NCBI RefSeq assembly: GCF_007993815.1
Contig: NZ_VJWE01000017.1
Location: 62,001 to 126,000 of the forward strand
Direction: 5' to 3'
Source of the DNA: Acidovorax delafieldii
GTDB taxonomy: Bacteria > Pseudomonadota > Gammaproteobacteria > Burkholderiales > Burkholderiaceae_C
DNA: 64,000 nt
Of the stretch, positions 52,064 through 60,810 are shown one piece after another (the stretch's first letter is position 1; the number at the start of each line of letters is the position of its first letter). The notes below the pieces were generated by a model. The model was given only the letters and a program-made list of their open reading frames with translations. It had not been told where the DNA came from and made no database searches. The position numbers and the translations under genes were made by a program.

Positions 52064-54442
52064 ATGCGCAAAAGCCGCATGGCGCTGGCCGTGGCCAGTG
52101 CCTTTCCCGTCGTCCTTGGCATCGCGTCCGCCGGGGCTTCATCCGCATTCGCCCAGACCGCTGACAGCACCAGCACCAGCACCAGCACCAGCACCAGCAC
52201 CAGCACTAGCACCAGCACCAGCACCACCAGCCATGCCCCGGTCAAGGAACTGGGCGTGGTCACCATCACCGGCGGCCAGCCCACCTCGCTGCCCACGCAG
52301 ATCCCCACCACCATCGAGGGCGTGACGCGCGAGCAGATCGAGCATGCGATCAACGCCACCGACAGCGAAGACGCCCTCAAGTACCTGCCCAGCCTGCTGG
52401 TGCGCAAGCGCTATATCGGCGACTACAACCACGCCGTGCTGTCCACCCGCGCCTCGGGCACGGGCAACCCGGCGCGGTCCATGGTGTTTGCCGATGGCAT
52501 CTTGCTCTCCAACTACCTGGGCAACGGCCCCACCAACGCGCCACGCTGGATGCTGGTCACGCCGGAAGAAATTGAGCGCGTGGACGTGCTCTACGGCCCG
52601 TTTTCTGCCGCCTACGCAGGCAACTCGGTGGGTGCGGTGGTGGACTACGTCACGCGCATGCCGACAAAGTTCGAGGCGCACGGGCAGGTCAGCTATCAGC
52701 ACCAGCCCTTTGACCTGTACAGCACCAACGGCACCTATGGGGGCAAGCAGGTGAGCGCCTCGGTGGGCAACAGAAATGGCGACTGGTCGTGGTTCCTGAA
52801 CTTCAACAAGACCGACAGCGAAGGCCAGCCGCTCACCTTCCCCACGCGCCTCGTGTCTGCGGGGACCGTGGGCAATGCGGGCACGCCGGTGACGGGCGCA
52901 GTGCTGGGCAACAACCGCAGCAACCAGCCCTGGTACTTGCTGGGCACGGCCACCCAGTACCACACGCAGCAAGACCACATCAAGGCCAAGATCGCCTATG
53001 ACTTTTCGCCCACCGTGCGCGCCGCCTACACCTTCGGCTGGTGGCACAACGCATCCGAGGGGCGCCCCACCAGCTACCTGCGCGACGCCAACGGCAATGC
53101 CGTCTACAGCGGCACGGTCAACATCAATGGCCGCTCGTTTGCGCTCGCGCCTACGGACTTCAATGTGTCCAACGAAGACCTCACACATTTCATGCACGGC
53201 CTGTCGGTCAAGAGCCGCACGCAGGGCGTGTTTGACTGGGAGGTGGCCGCCAGCCTCTACGACTACCAGACCGACACCCTGCGCGCGGCCACCGTGGCGC
53301 TGCCTGCCGCGCTGAACGGTGGTGCAGGGCGCATCGTCAACAGCAAGGGCACGGGCTGGAACACGCTGGCCGCCAAGGGCACCTGGCGGCCCGATGGGCT
53401 GCAGGGCACGCACATCGTGGACTTTGGCCTGCAGCGCGACAGCTACCAACTGCGCACTATCGAAAACGCTACGACGAACTGGATCAGCGGTGATGCCGGC
53501 GCCCGCAACCAGGCCTTCAACGGCGACACGCAGCTCATTGGCCTGTGGGCGCAAGACACCTGGAAGATCGCGCCACGGTGGAAGGCCGTGCTGGGCGCCC
53601 GCGCCGAGCGCTGGAGCGCCAGCAATGGCCAGACCGGCAACGCCACCACCACGCTCAGCCACCCCGAGCGCAACGAGACCTATGTGTCGCCCAAGGCTGC
53701 CGTGGCCTACCAGGCCAGCGACGTGTGGGTGCTCAAGGCCTCCACTGGCCGCGCCGTGCGTATGCCCACCGTGGCCGAGCTGTACCAGGGCGGCATCAGC
53801 GGCAGCGGCACGCTCATCAACAACGACCCGAATCTGCGGCCCGAAAAGAGCTGGACCACCGAGCTGACGGCCGAGCGGGACCTCGGCAACGGTTTGCTGC
53901 GACTGACCGCATTCTTTGAGCGCACGAAAGACGCGCTGTACTCGCAGACCAACGTGCTCGTCAGCCCCAACGTGACCAACGTGCAAAACGTGGACGCCAT
54001 CCGCACCAAGGGCATTGAGCTGTCGTACCAGGCGGCCAACGTCTTTGTGCGCGGGCTGGAGCTGGGCAGCAGCCTGACCTGGACGGATTCCAAGATCACC
54101 AAGAACGACAAGTTCCCGGCCAGCGTCGGCCAATGGCAGCCCCGCATCCCCGAGTGGCGCGCCACTGCGGTGGCCACCTACCGGCCCGATGACAAGTGGT
54201 CGTACACCCTGGGCGCGCGCTACAGCGGCAAGCAGTACAGCACGCTCGACAACAGTGACCCCAACGGCTTTGCCTACCAGGGCGCGAGCCGCTACTTCAC
54301 CACCGATGTGCGCGTGCGCTACCAGATCACCAAAGCGGTCAGCGCCGCCGTGGGCATCGACAACGTCAACAACTACCAGTTCTGGAACTTCCACCCCTAC
54401 CCGCAGCGCAGCTACATGGCTGAGCTGAAGGTAAGCCTCTGA
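52064..54442 (+). CDS. TonB-dependent outer membrane receptor, probably for copper
   Basis: A 792-residue receptor. A signal peptide covers residues 1 to about 30, then a low-complexity (Ser-Thr)10 run (35-54), a plug domain (about 60-190; includes GVTREQIEHAINATDSEDALKYLPSLLVRKR and ERVDVLYGPFSAAYAGNSVGAVV) and a 22-strand barrel ending in KVSL without an aromatic last residue. Neighbours DUF2946, YcnI and PCuAC all point to copper rather than iron uptake. The substrate is inferred from this context; it might also carry a copper chelate. Confidence 0.9.
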   Translation: MRKSRMALAVASAFPVVLGIASAGASSAFAQTADSTSTSTSTSTSTSTSTSTSTTSHAPVKELGVVTITGGQPTSLPTQIPTTIEGVTREQIEHAINATDSEDALKYLPSLLVRKRYIGDYNHAVLSTRASGTGNPARSMVFADGILLSNYLGNGPTNAPRWMLVTPEEIERVDVLYGPFSAAYAGNSVGAVVDYVTRMPTKFEAHGQVSYQHQPFDLYSTNGTYGGKQVSASVGNRNGDWSWFLNFNKTDSEGQPLTFPTRLVSAGTVGNAGTPVTGAVLGNNRSNQPWYLLGTATQYHTQQDHIKAKIAYDFSPTVRAAYTFGWWHNASEGRPTSYLRDANGNAVYSGTVNINGRSFALAPTDFNVSNEDLTHFMHGLSVKSRTQGVFDWEVAASLYDYQTDTLRAATVALPAALNGGAGRIVNSKGTGWNTLAAKGTWRPDGLQGTHIVDFGLQRDSYQLRTIENATTNWISGDAGARNQAFNGDTQLIGLWAQDTWKIAPRWKAVLGARAERWSASNGQTGNATTTLSHPERNETYVSPKAAVAYQASDVWVLKASTGRAVRMPTVAELYQGGISGSGTLINNDPNLRPEKSWTTELTAERDLGNGLLRLTAFFERTKDALYSQTNVLVSPNVTNVQNVDAIRTKGIELSYQAANVFVRGLELGSSLTWTDSKITKNDKFPASVGQWQPRIPEWRATAVATYRPDDKWSYTLGARYSGKQYSTLDNSDPNGFAYQGASRYFTTDVRVRYQITKAVSAAVGIDNVNNYQFWNFHPYPQRSYMAELKVSL
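52166..52225 (+). repeat. Hexanucleotide tandem repeat (AGCACC)10 in the TonB receptor gene
   Basis: Ten head-to-tail copies of AGCACC, the seventh reading AGCACT. They encode (Ser-Thr)10 between the signal peptide and the plug domain. Six-base units keep the frame, so slippage would change the linker length without killing the gene. Confidence 0.95.
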
Positions 54443-54456
54443 AAGGACAATATCCC

Positions 54457-55017
54457 ATGTCTCTGAACACTATGAAAAAGATAGCTGCTGCCGCATGTTT
54501 GACTAGCGCTACCGCCCTGTTTGGCACTGCATCTGCCCATGTGGTGCTCGAATACCAGGTGGCCCCGGCCGGCGCCAGCTACAAGGCCGCGTTCAAGGTC
54601 GGCCACGGCTGCAGCGCGTCGCCCACGCGGCAGGTCGTGGTGGACATCCCTGCAGGCATGCGCGGTGCACGCCCCATGCCCAAGCCGGGCTGGACGCTGG
54701 AGGTGCAGCGCGACAAGCTGGCCCAGCCCTACGCCAGCCACGGCCGCAGCATCACCGAAGACGTGGTGCGCATCACCTGGACGGCCAAGACGCCGGACGA
54801 CATGTTGCAGAGCGCTCACTACGACGAGTTTGTGCTCGTGGCCCAGGCGCCGGAGCAGGCGGGCACCGTGTACTGGCCGGTGCGCCAGGTCTGCACCGAG
54901 GGCCGCAACGATTGGACCGAGGTGCCCAAGGCAGGCCAGCAGCTGTCGGACCTGAAGTCCCCTGCCGCGGCGCTGGAGATTCTGCCCACCGGTGGCGCCG
55001 CTGCCCACAATCATTGA
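54457..55017 (+). CDS. YcnI family (DUF1775) copper-binding protein
   Basis: A 186-residue secreted protein. The signal peptide covers about residues 1-27 and is cut before H28 (FGTASA/HVVLEYQ). A mature N-terminal His is the copper ligand in the YcnI family. Codons 9-22 of the signal peptide are a copy of the dispersed repeat. The domain includes ASYKAAFKVGHGC, TRQVVVDIPAGM and a Trp (KPGWTLEV) near the metal site. It is followed by PCuAC, a usual partner. Confidence 0.9.
   Translation: MSLNTMKKIAAAACLTSATALFGTASAHVVLEYQVAPAGASYKAAFKVGHGCSASPTRQVVVDIPAGMRGARPMPKPGWTLEVQRDKLAQPYASHGRSITEDVVRITWTAKTPDDMLQSAHYDEFVLVAQAPEQAGTVYWPVRQVCTEGRNDWTEVPKAGQQLSDLKSPAAALEILPTGGAAAHNH
54480..54524 (+). 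repeat. Dispersed repeat encoding a signal peptide core, copy 6
   Basis: GATAGCTGCTGCCGCATGTT...GACTAGCGCTACCGCCC matches the element found between genes elsewhere. Here it lies in the start of the YcnI gene and encodes IAAAACLTSATALF (residues 9-22), the hydrophobic core of its signal peptide. Confidence 0.8.
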
Positions 55018-55080
55018 CAGTCGGACCCAGAGTCTGTTGCCGCTTCCCTTTCTTCTCTCGCAAACCGAAAGACATTCACC

Positions 55081-55566
55081 ATGAAAAAACTGCTTCACAC
55101 CGCTGCCGTCTTTGCCGCACTGCTGAGTGCCCCTGCATGGGCCCAGACCGCCGCCGTCAAGGTCGAAGGCGCCTGGGCGCGTGCCAGCGTGCAGGGCCAG
55201 AAGGCCACGGGCGCATTCATGCGCCTGACCGCCAAGGACGGTGCTCGCCTGGTACGTGCCGAGTCGCCCGCTGCCGGCCTTGCCGAGGTGCACGAGATGA
55301 AGATGGAAGGCGACATCATGAAGATGCGTGCGGTGCCTACGCTGGACCTTCCCGCAGGCAAGACGGTGGAACTCAAGCCCGGGGGCTACCACATCATGCT
55401 GCTGGACCTGAAGGCACCCCTGGCCAAGGACAGCGCGGTGCCCATCACCCTGGTGTTCCAGGACGCCAAGGGCGTGGAAAGCAAGCTCAACCTCACGGTG
55501 CCGGTGGGCACCGCTGCACCCGGTGGCGCCACGGCGGGCAGCATGATGGATGGGCATAAACACTGA
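55081..55566 (+). CDS. PCuAC family periplasmic copper chaperone
   Basis: A 161-residue periplasmic copper(I) chaperone. A signal peptide covers about residues 1-22 (KLLHTAAVFAALLSAPAWA). The copper motif H-M-x10-M-x21-H-x-M is present: VHEMKMEGDIMKM, then GGYHIMLLDLK. The C-terminal tail has extra Met and His (GSMMDGHKH). PCuAC proteins hand copper to cytochrome oxidase. It ends the copper locus. Confidence 0.93.
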   Translation: MKKLLHTAAVFAALLSAPAWAQTAAVKVEGAWARASVQGQKATGAFMRLTAKDGARLVRAESPAAGLAEVHEMKMEGDIMKMRAVPTLDLPAGKTVELKPGGYHIMLLDLKAPLAKDSAVPITLVFQDAKGVESKLNLTVPVGTAAPGGATAGSMMDGHKH

Positions 55567-55671
55567 GGTGACAGCCGCCGCAGCGCCTTCGCGGGCGCAA
55601 CGCATTGGAGTAAGCTGTGACTCCTCAGAACCTTCAGCAGGTTCTCACGACCCACCTCTTGCGGAGCGGCC

Positions 55672-56541
55672 ATGAGCGACACATCCAACTTCGGTTTCGG
55701 CAAATTCGTCCCCGGTTTTGACTTTTTGCAAAGCCTTGCCAAGGGGGCGTCCAGCAGCATTCCGCAGTTGCCCAACCTCAGCAATTGGGTGGCGCCCACC
55801 ATCAGCGTCGAAGAGCTGGAAAAGCGCATCGACGAGCTCAAGGCCGTGCAGTTCTGGCTGGAGCAGAACTCGCGCGCGCTGGCCGCCACCATCCAGGCGC
55901 TGGAGGTGCAGAAGATGACCCTGGCCACGCTCAAGGGCATGAACTTCAGCATGGGCGACGTGGCCAACGCCTTCAAGCTCAAGACCGCCGACACGGTGAT
56001 GAGCGGCGTGCAAAAAGCCGCTGACACGGTGACCGGCGCCGCCGAGGCCGTGGCGGGTGCTGCCGCCCGCGTGACCGGCCGCGCCAGCGCTGCCGACGAG
56101 TCCGAGGAGGAGCCCGCTGACACCGAGCCCGCCCCTCAACCCGCCAAAGGCAAAGCCAAGGGCAAGACAGCGGCGGCCGCCGAGCCTGCCGTGGTGGACC
56201 CGATGCAGTGGTGGGGCGCGCTCACGAGCCAGTTCCAGCAGATTGCCACCAACGCCATGAAGGACGCGGCCAAGCAGACCGCCATCGACACCACCAAGAA
56301 CATGGCCACCGGCCTGGCCAAGGAAGCCCTCAAGACGGCCACCGGCATGGCCAGCCAGTTTGCCGCCAAGGGCATGCAGACCATGCAGGGCGGCGCCAAG
56401 CGCGCCGCCGCGTCATCAGCGGGCACTGCCAAAAAGGCCGCTGCCGCCAAGAAGCCCGCAGCCCGCAAAACCACCACGAAACCCGCCGCTAAAAAGGCCG
56501 GCAGCACCCGCAGCCCTGCGGCACGCAAGCGAGCGGGCTGA
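55672..56541 (+). CDS. phaM: PhaM family polyhydroxyalkanoate granule-associated protein
   Basis: A 289-residue protein of the PhaM type: a conserved N-terminal part (FGKFVPGFDFLQSLAKG, then VEELEKRIDELKAVQFWLEQN), a middle coiled region and a Lys/Ala/Pro-rich histone-like tail (AAKKPAARKTTTKPAAKKAG). In Ralstonia, PhaM activates PHA synthase and ties granules to the nucleoid through this tail. No pha synthase gene is adjacent. A GGAG ribosome site lies upstream. Confidence 0.87.
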   Translation: MSDTSNFGFGKFVPGFDFLQSLAKGASSSIPQLPNLSNWVAPTISVEELEKRIDELKAVQFWLEQNSRALAATIQALEVQKMTLATLKGMNFSMGDVANAFKLKTADTVMSGVQKAADTVTGAAEAVAGAAARVTGRASAADESEEEPADTEPAPQPAKGKAKGKTAAAAEPAVVDPMQWWGALTSQFQQIATNAMKDAAKQTAIDTTKNMATGLAKEALKTATGMASQFAAKGMQTMQGGAKRAAASSAGTAKKAAAAKKPAARKTTTKPAAKKAGSTRSPAARKRAG

Positions 56542-56619
56542 CGCCAAAGCGGGCCGGTGTGGCAGCCCGCAGATGGCGCAGCACTGCCCCACCCCCGCCC
56601 AGGCCTGGAGACCATCACC

Positions 56620-57954
56620 ATGAAACTCTTCCCCACCGGCCATGCCACCCACCCGCAGTGGCGCATGGCCGCTGCGCTGGTACTGGCGCAGTTGCGCGCC
56701 CAGATGGCGCTGCCTGACTACGCGTCGGCGCCCACCCTGGGCCTGCTGTACATCACCGACCACTATGCCAACGAGGCCCAGGCGCTGCTCGACTACCTGA
56801 GCAGCGAACTGCCCGAGGTGACCGACTGGAGCGGTACCGTGGGCGTGGGCGTATCGGCCAACAATGCCGAGTACTTTGACGAGCCCGCGCTGTCGGTCAT
56901 GCTGCTCGATGTGCCGGCCGACCAGTACCGCGTGTTTTCTGGCGTGGCGCCGCTGCCCGCCCATGCGCCGCATGCCAGCGCAGGCTTTGTGGCCCACACA
57001 GCGCTGGTGCATGCCGACGGCCACACGCCGGAATTGGCCGAACTGCTGACCGAGATGGCCGCGCGCACTGACACCGGCTACCTGTTTGGCGGCCTCAGCG
57101 CCAGCCGCACGGCCAGCGTGCAGTTTGCCGTGGGCGGCGACGGCAACATGGCCGGGCAGGGCGGTGCCAGCGGGGTGTTTGACGGGGGGCTCTCGGGCGT
57201 GGCGTTTGGCGCGGGCGTGTCGCTGGTGTCGCGCGTCACGCAGGGCTGCCAGCCCGTGGGCGCGCTGCACACCATCACGGCCGCGCAGGAGAACGTGGTG
57301 CTTGCGCTGGATGGCGAGCCTGCGCTGGATGTGCTGCTCGATACGCTGCAGGTGTCGCTCGACGGTGGCGACCCGCAGCCTGCCCTGCGCAAGGTACGCG
57401 CCACGCTGGCCGGGCTGGTCAGTGCGGGTGAGCAGCCACAGGGCCAGCGTCGCAAAGGGCATTTTGGCACCGACACGCGCGTGCGCCATATCCTGGGGTT
57501 GGACGGCTCCCGCCGGGGTGTGGCCCTGGCCGACCATGTGGAGCCCGGCATGCACCTGGCGTTCTGCCAGCGCAACGTGGCGGCCGCACGGGCGGACCTC
57601 ATGCGCATCTGCGCCGAGATCCGCGAGGAACTATCGCCAGAGGAACTGGAGCCCGCGCCCATGGTGGCGTCCGGCGCGCCAGGGGAACTGGCCGCTGCGC
57701 CGGGCGTTGACGGACATGCTGGAGCGCAACCCCAGACGGGGCGGCGCATTTGCGGCGCGATCTATGTGAGCTGCTCGGGCCGGGGCGGGCCGCATTTTGG
57801 CGGGCCCAGCGCCGAGCTGCAGATCGTGCGCCATGCGCTGGGCGATGTGCCACTGGCCGGCTTTTTTGCGGGCGGCGAGATCGCCCACCACCATCTGTAC
57901 GGCTACACCGGCGTGTTGACCGTGTTTGTGGACGGCGAGCCCTTGCCGTCCTGA
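56620..57954 (+). CDS. FIST domain sensory protein
   Basis: A 444-residue protein with an N-terminal FIST_N domain (about residues 35-215, TLGLLYITDHYANE, GTVGVGVSANNAEYFDEPALSVMLL) and a FIST_C domain (about 225-430, ending GGPSAELQIVRHALGDVPLAGFFAGGE). FIST domains are thought to bind small ligands such as amino acids and often sit with signalling proteins. This one has no attached signalling domain and no membrane segment. The start at 56620 begins the conserved frame. Confidence 0.85.
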   Translation: MKLFPTGHATHPQWRMAAALVLAQLRAQMALPDYASAPTLGLLYITDHYANEAQALLDYLSSELPEVTDWSGTVGVGVSANNAEYFDEPALSVMLLDVPADQYRVFSGVAPLPAHAPHASAGFVAHTALVHADGHTPELAELLTEMAARTDTGYLFGGLSASRTASVQFAVGGDGNMAGQGGASGVFDGGLSGVAFGAGVSLVSRVTQGCQPVGALHTITAAQENVVLALDGEPALDVLLDTLQVSLDGGDPQPALRKVRATLAGLVSAGEQPQGQRRKGHFGTDTRVRHILGLDGSRRGVALADHVEPGMHLAFCQRNVAAARADLMRICAEIREELSPEELEPAPMVASGAPGELAAAPGVDGHAGAQPQTGRRICGAIYVSCSGRGGPHFGGPSAELQIVRHALGDVPLAGFFAGGEIAHHHLYGYTGVLTVFVDGEPLPS

Positions 57955-58007
57955 GGTAGACGAGGGGGGCTGGCTGGCGCAGCAGCCCCCGCCATCGTCA
58001 ACGCCGG

Positions 58008-59333
58008 TCAGCCCGCGCCGTTCTCGTCGGACTCGGCTTTTTCCTCGGGCGTCAGCCGCGTGGCCAGGATCTTGTCGATGGTCTTGCCATCCATGTCCAC
58101 CACTTCCAGCTTCCAGTCCTCCCACTGCACCGTGTCGGTCACCTTGGGCAGGCGGCCGGTCAGCAGCATGATCATGCCGCTGAGTGTGTGGTAGCGGCCG
58201 CGCTCTTCCTCGGGCACGGCGTCCAGGTTCAGGCGGTCCTTCAGCTCGGGCACGGGGATGTGGCCGTCTAGCAGCCAGCTGCCGTCCTCGCGCTGCAGCG
58301 CCCACGAGGTCTCGGGGTCGCGCGGCTGGAACTCGCCGGTAATGGCCTCGATGAGGTCCTGCAGCGTCACGATGCCCTGCACCTCGCCGTATTCGTCGAT
58401 CACAAACGCCATGTGCACGTCCGACAGGCGGAAGTTGTCCAGCAGCTCCATGCCCGTGATGGTTTCGGGCACATACAGCGCCGTTTGCAGCGGCTGGTCG
58501 GCCAGGCCACCACGCGCCTTGTCGCGCAGGGTGCGGGACAGCCACTGGCGCGCGTTGATCACCCCCAGGATGTTGTCCATGCCGCCGCGCACCACCGGGA
58601 AGCGCGCATGGTCGGACTCTTCAATGCACTGGAGGTTGTCTTCAAACGGAGCATCGATGTCCAGACACACCACATCCCCGCGCGGCACCATCAGCGAGCC
58701 GATCTGGCGGTCGTCCAGGCGGAACACGTTGCGCACCATGGTGTGCTCGTGCGACTCGATCACGCCGGCGGTGGTGCCTTCGACCAGCATGGCGTGGATC
58801 TCTTCTTCGGTCACCGGGCTGCCACTGGTTTCCTTCACACCCAACAGGCGCAGCAGCGTGCGTGTGGACGTGGACAGCAGCAGCACAAACGGCTTGGTGG
58901 CCAGCGCCAGAAAGTTGATGGGCCGTGCCACTAGGCGGGCAAAGGTCTCGGGGTACGACTGGCCGATGCGCTTGGGCACCAGTTCGCCCACCACGATGGA
59001 GAAGTACGTGATCAGCACCACCACCAGACCCGTGGCCGCGTAGCCGCCGTAGGGCAGTGGCACCCCCAGGCGCTCCAGCCACGAGGCCAGCGGCGCGGCC
59101 AGCGCGGCTTCGCCCACGATACCGTTGAGCACGCCGATCGACGTGATGCCGATCTGGATGGTGGAGAGGAAGCGGGTGGGGTCTTCGCCCAGCTTCACGG
59201 CCGCGGCGGCACCGCTATCGCCCTCATCAATCAGCTTTTGCAACCGGACTTTGCGGGCCGTGACCAGAGCGATCTCTGACATGGCAAACAGGCCGTTGAG
59301 ACAGATGAGGGCGAACAGTATTGCTATTTCCAT
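58008..59333 (-). CDS. CNNM/CorC-type hemolysin-family membrane protein
   Basis: A 441-residue membrane protein. The N-terminal DUF21 domain (about residues 1-185) has three to four helices and an N-terminal MEIAILFALICLNGLFAMSE motif. A pair of CBS domains (about 215-335) and a C-terminal CorC_HlyC domain (about 350-430) follow. The family includes magnesium and other divalent-cation transporters or exporters; 'hemolysin' is a historical name. The start at 59333 is the conserved N-terminus. Confidence 0.92.
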   Translation of the reverse strand: MEIAILFALICLNGLFAMSEIALVTARKVRLQKLIDEGDSGAAAAVKLGEDPTRFLSTIQIGITSIGVLNGIVGEAALAAPLASWLERLGVPLPYGGYAATGLVVVLITYFSIVVGELVPKRIGQSYPETFARLVARPINFLALATKPFVLLLSTSTRTLLRLLGVKETSGSPVTEEEIHAMLVEGTTAGVIESHEHTMVRNVFRLDDRQIGSLMVPRGDVVCLDIDAPFEDNLQCIEESDHARFPVVRGGMDNILGVINARQWLSRTLRDKARGGLADQPLQTALYVPETITGMELLDNFRLSDVHMAFVIDEYGEVQGIVTLQDLIEAITGEFQPRDPETSWALQREDGSWLLDGHIPVPELKDRLNLDAVPEEERGRYHTLSGMIMLLTGRLPKVTDTVQWEDWKLEVVDMDGKTIDKILATRLTPEEKAESDENGAG

Positions 59334-59413
59334 ACAAAGGGCGCCTTGCGCGCCCTTGGGAGTTGAGAAGCGACCAATTGTAAGGACAGGGGCCAGAGGC
59401 CTTGCGCAGGCTC

Positions 59414-60589
59414 CTAGCCACCTTCGGTTGGCAGGCCGGTTTCGTCCCATTCGGGCAACCCGCCGCGCAGCCAGTACACCGACTGGAAGCCCTTGGCGGA
59501 GGCTACCTTGGCGGCCTTGTAGGACTTCCAGCATTCGGCGCCATTGCACGCAAAAATCACCGGCTTGGCTCTGTCCAGCCCTTGGAGCTTGTCCAGCGCC
59601 TGGAAGTCATCCTGCGCGGCATTGAAGGCCACGTCCTTGAGGCTCTTTTCCACATACGCAGCGAACACGGCCCCGCGGATGCGCTTGGTCTTGAATTCCT
59701 TTTCGGTGCGGGTGTCCACCAGCGTGGCGCCCTGCGCCAGCAGGGTCTGGGCCTCGCGCGCGGTGATACGGTTGACCCCAGGCAGGCTGGTGGGCGTGAA
59801 CAGCCCCAGCTCGGCCACGCGGCGGTATTCCACCGCCTCCGGGCGCACGGAGATTGGCGGCAGGCCGCTGGCGGAGGACGATGTGCTGAACCACTGGGCC
59901 AGTTTGTTGCGCGCATCCGCCGGCAGGTCATTTTTCACCACGATGGAGAACCCGCCCGGAACGGGCTGCGACGTGGCCAGCACCCGCGCGATGCCGGGGT
60001 GCGCCGCAGACCATTCGGCCCAGTCGTCCTCGCGCACCACGGTGGCGTCTGCCGTGCCCAAGGTCAGGGCGGTGAGGCCCGCCTGGGGAAATTTTTCGTA
60101 CTGCACGGCGCGCAGGTCCTGGAACGACAGTCCTGCCTCGTTCAGCATGCCGCGCGCCATGTAGGTATAGACCGAGTCCTGCTGGGGCAGGTAGAGCCTG
60201 CGGCCCTTCATCGCAGGCACTGCCGCCAACTGCTGCAGCCCGACCAGCAGGTATCTGTCTGATTTTTGCGTTGCGCCCACCAGTTCGTAGCCGCGTTGCA
60301 ACGCAGACGCCGCGACCTGCGCAGGGCCAATGAAGATGTCATAGCCCGCGCTGCGGGTGGCGCGCATCACGTCGGCCATATCGTCGCTGGTCGTCAGTGC
60401 CACCGACTGGCCCGCGGCTTTCGACAGGCCTGATTCGGCAGCGGTGCGCAGGATGGAATGCGCCGCCTTGCGGGCGGTGGGTTCCACGGCCACGATGGCC
60501 GTCAGCTGGGCCTGTGCTGCGCTGCATCCCAGCCATAGGACAAGTAGCAGTCCCAGCGGGCCTCGGGTCGGTTTTCTGGTGGTGTTCAT
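59414..60589 (-). CDS. Periplasmic binding protein fused to a rhodanese domain
   Basis: A 391-residue two-domain protein. A signal peptide (about residues 1-28, ending AAQAQ) and a PhnD/TauA-type substrate-binding domain (about 30-260; DIFIGPAQVAAS, VVREDDWAEW) lead to a C-terminal rhodanese domain (about 280-390) with VDTRTEKEFKTKRIRGA and the loop FACNGAECWKSYKA, whose first Cys is the probable sulfur carrier. It is divergent from the sulfite dehydrogenase genes. A role in capturing and moving sulfur (or an oxyanion) in the periplasm is inferred from both. Confidence 0.82.
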   Translation of the reverse strand: MNTTRKPTRGPLGLLLVLWLGCSAAQAQLTAIVAVEPTARKAAHSILRTAAESGLSKAAGQSVALTTSDDMADVMRATRSAGYDIFIGPAQVAASALQRGYELVGATQKSDRYLLVGLQQLAAVPAMKGRRLYLPQQDSVYTYMARGMLNEAGLSFQDLRAVQYEKFPQAGLTALTLGTADATVVREDDWAEWSAAHPGIARVLATSQPVPGGFSIVVKNDLPADARNKLAQWFSTSSSASGLPPISVRPEAVEYRRVAELGLFTPTSLPGVNRITAREAQTLLAQGATLVDTRTEKEFKTKRIRGAVFAAYVEKSLKDVAFNAAQDDFQALDKLQGLDRAKPVIFACNGAECWKSYKAAKVASAKGFQSVYWLRGGLPEWDETGLPTEGG

Positions 60590-60810
60590 TGCGCTGCTCC
60601 TCTCCCCAAAACAAAGCGCGAATATGCCCACGCCCCCCGCACCTGCGTACGAATGTTTCCGATCTTTTGTTCTTGTTACTTCTGCTAACGACGCCGTGCG
60701 TGCGGCAGGAGGAGCTGCCGCACAGAATGCGGGCTGACCCGATCCCCCGTCCCCGCTCAATGGCGAGGGGCTACAAGGTTTTGTCCACCCCACTATTTGG
60801 AGACGTTTCC

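Noticed and set aside
52166-52225. CRISPR-like array
   Set aside because: Six-base units with no spacers, inside a coding gene; a simple tandem repeat.
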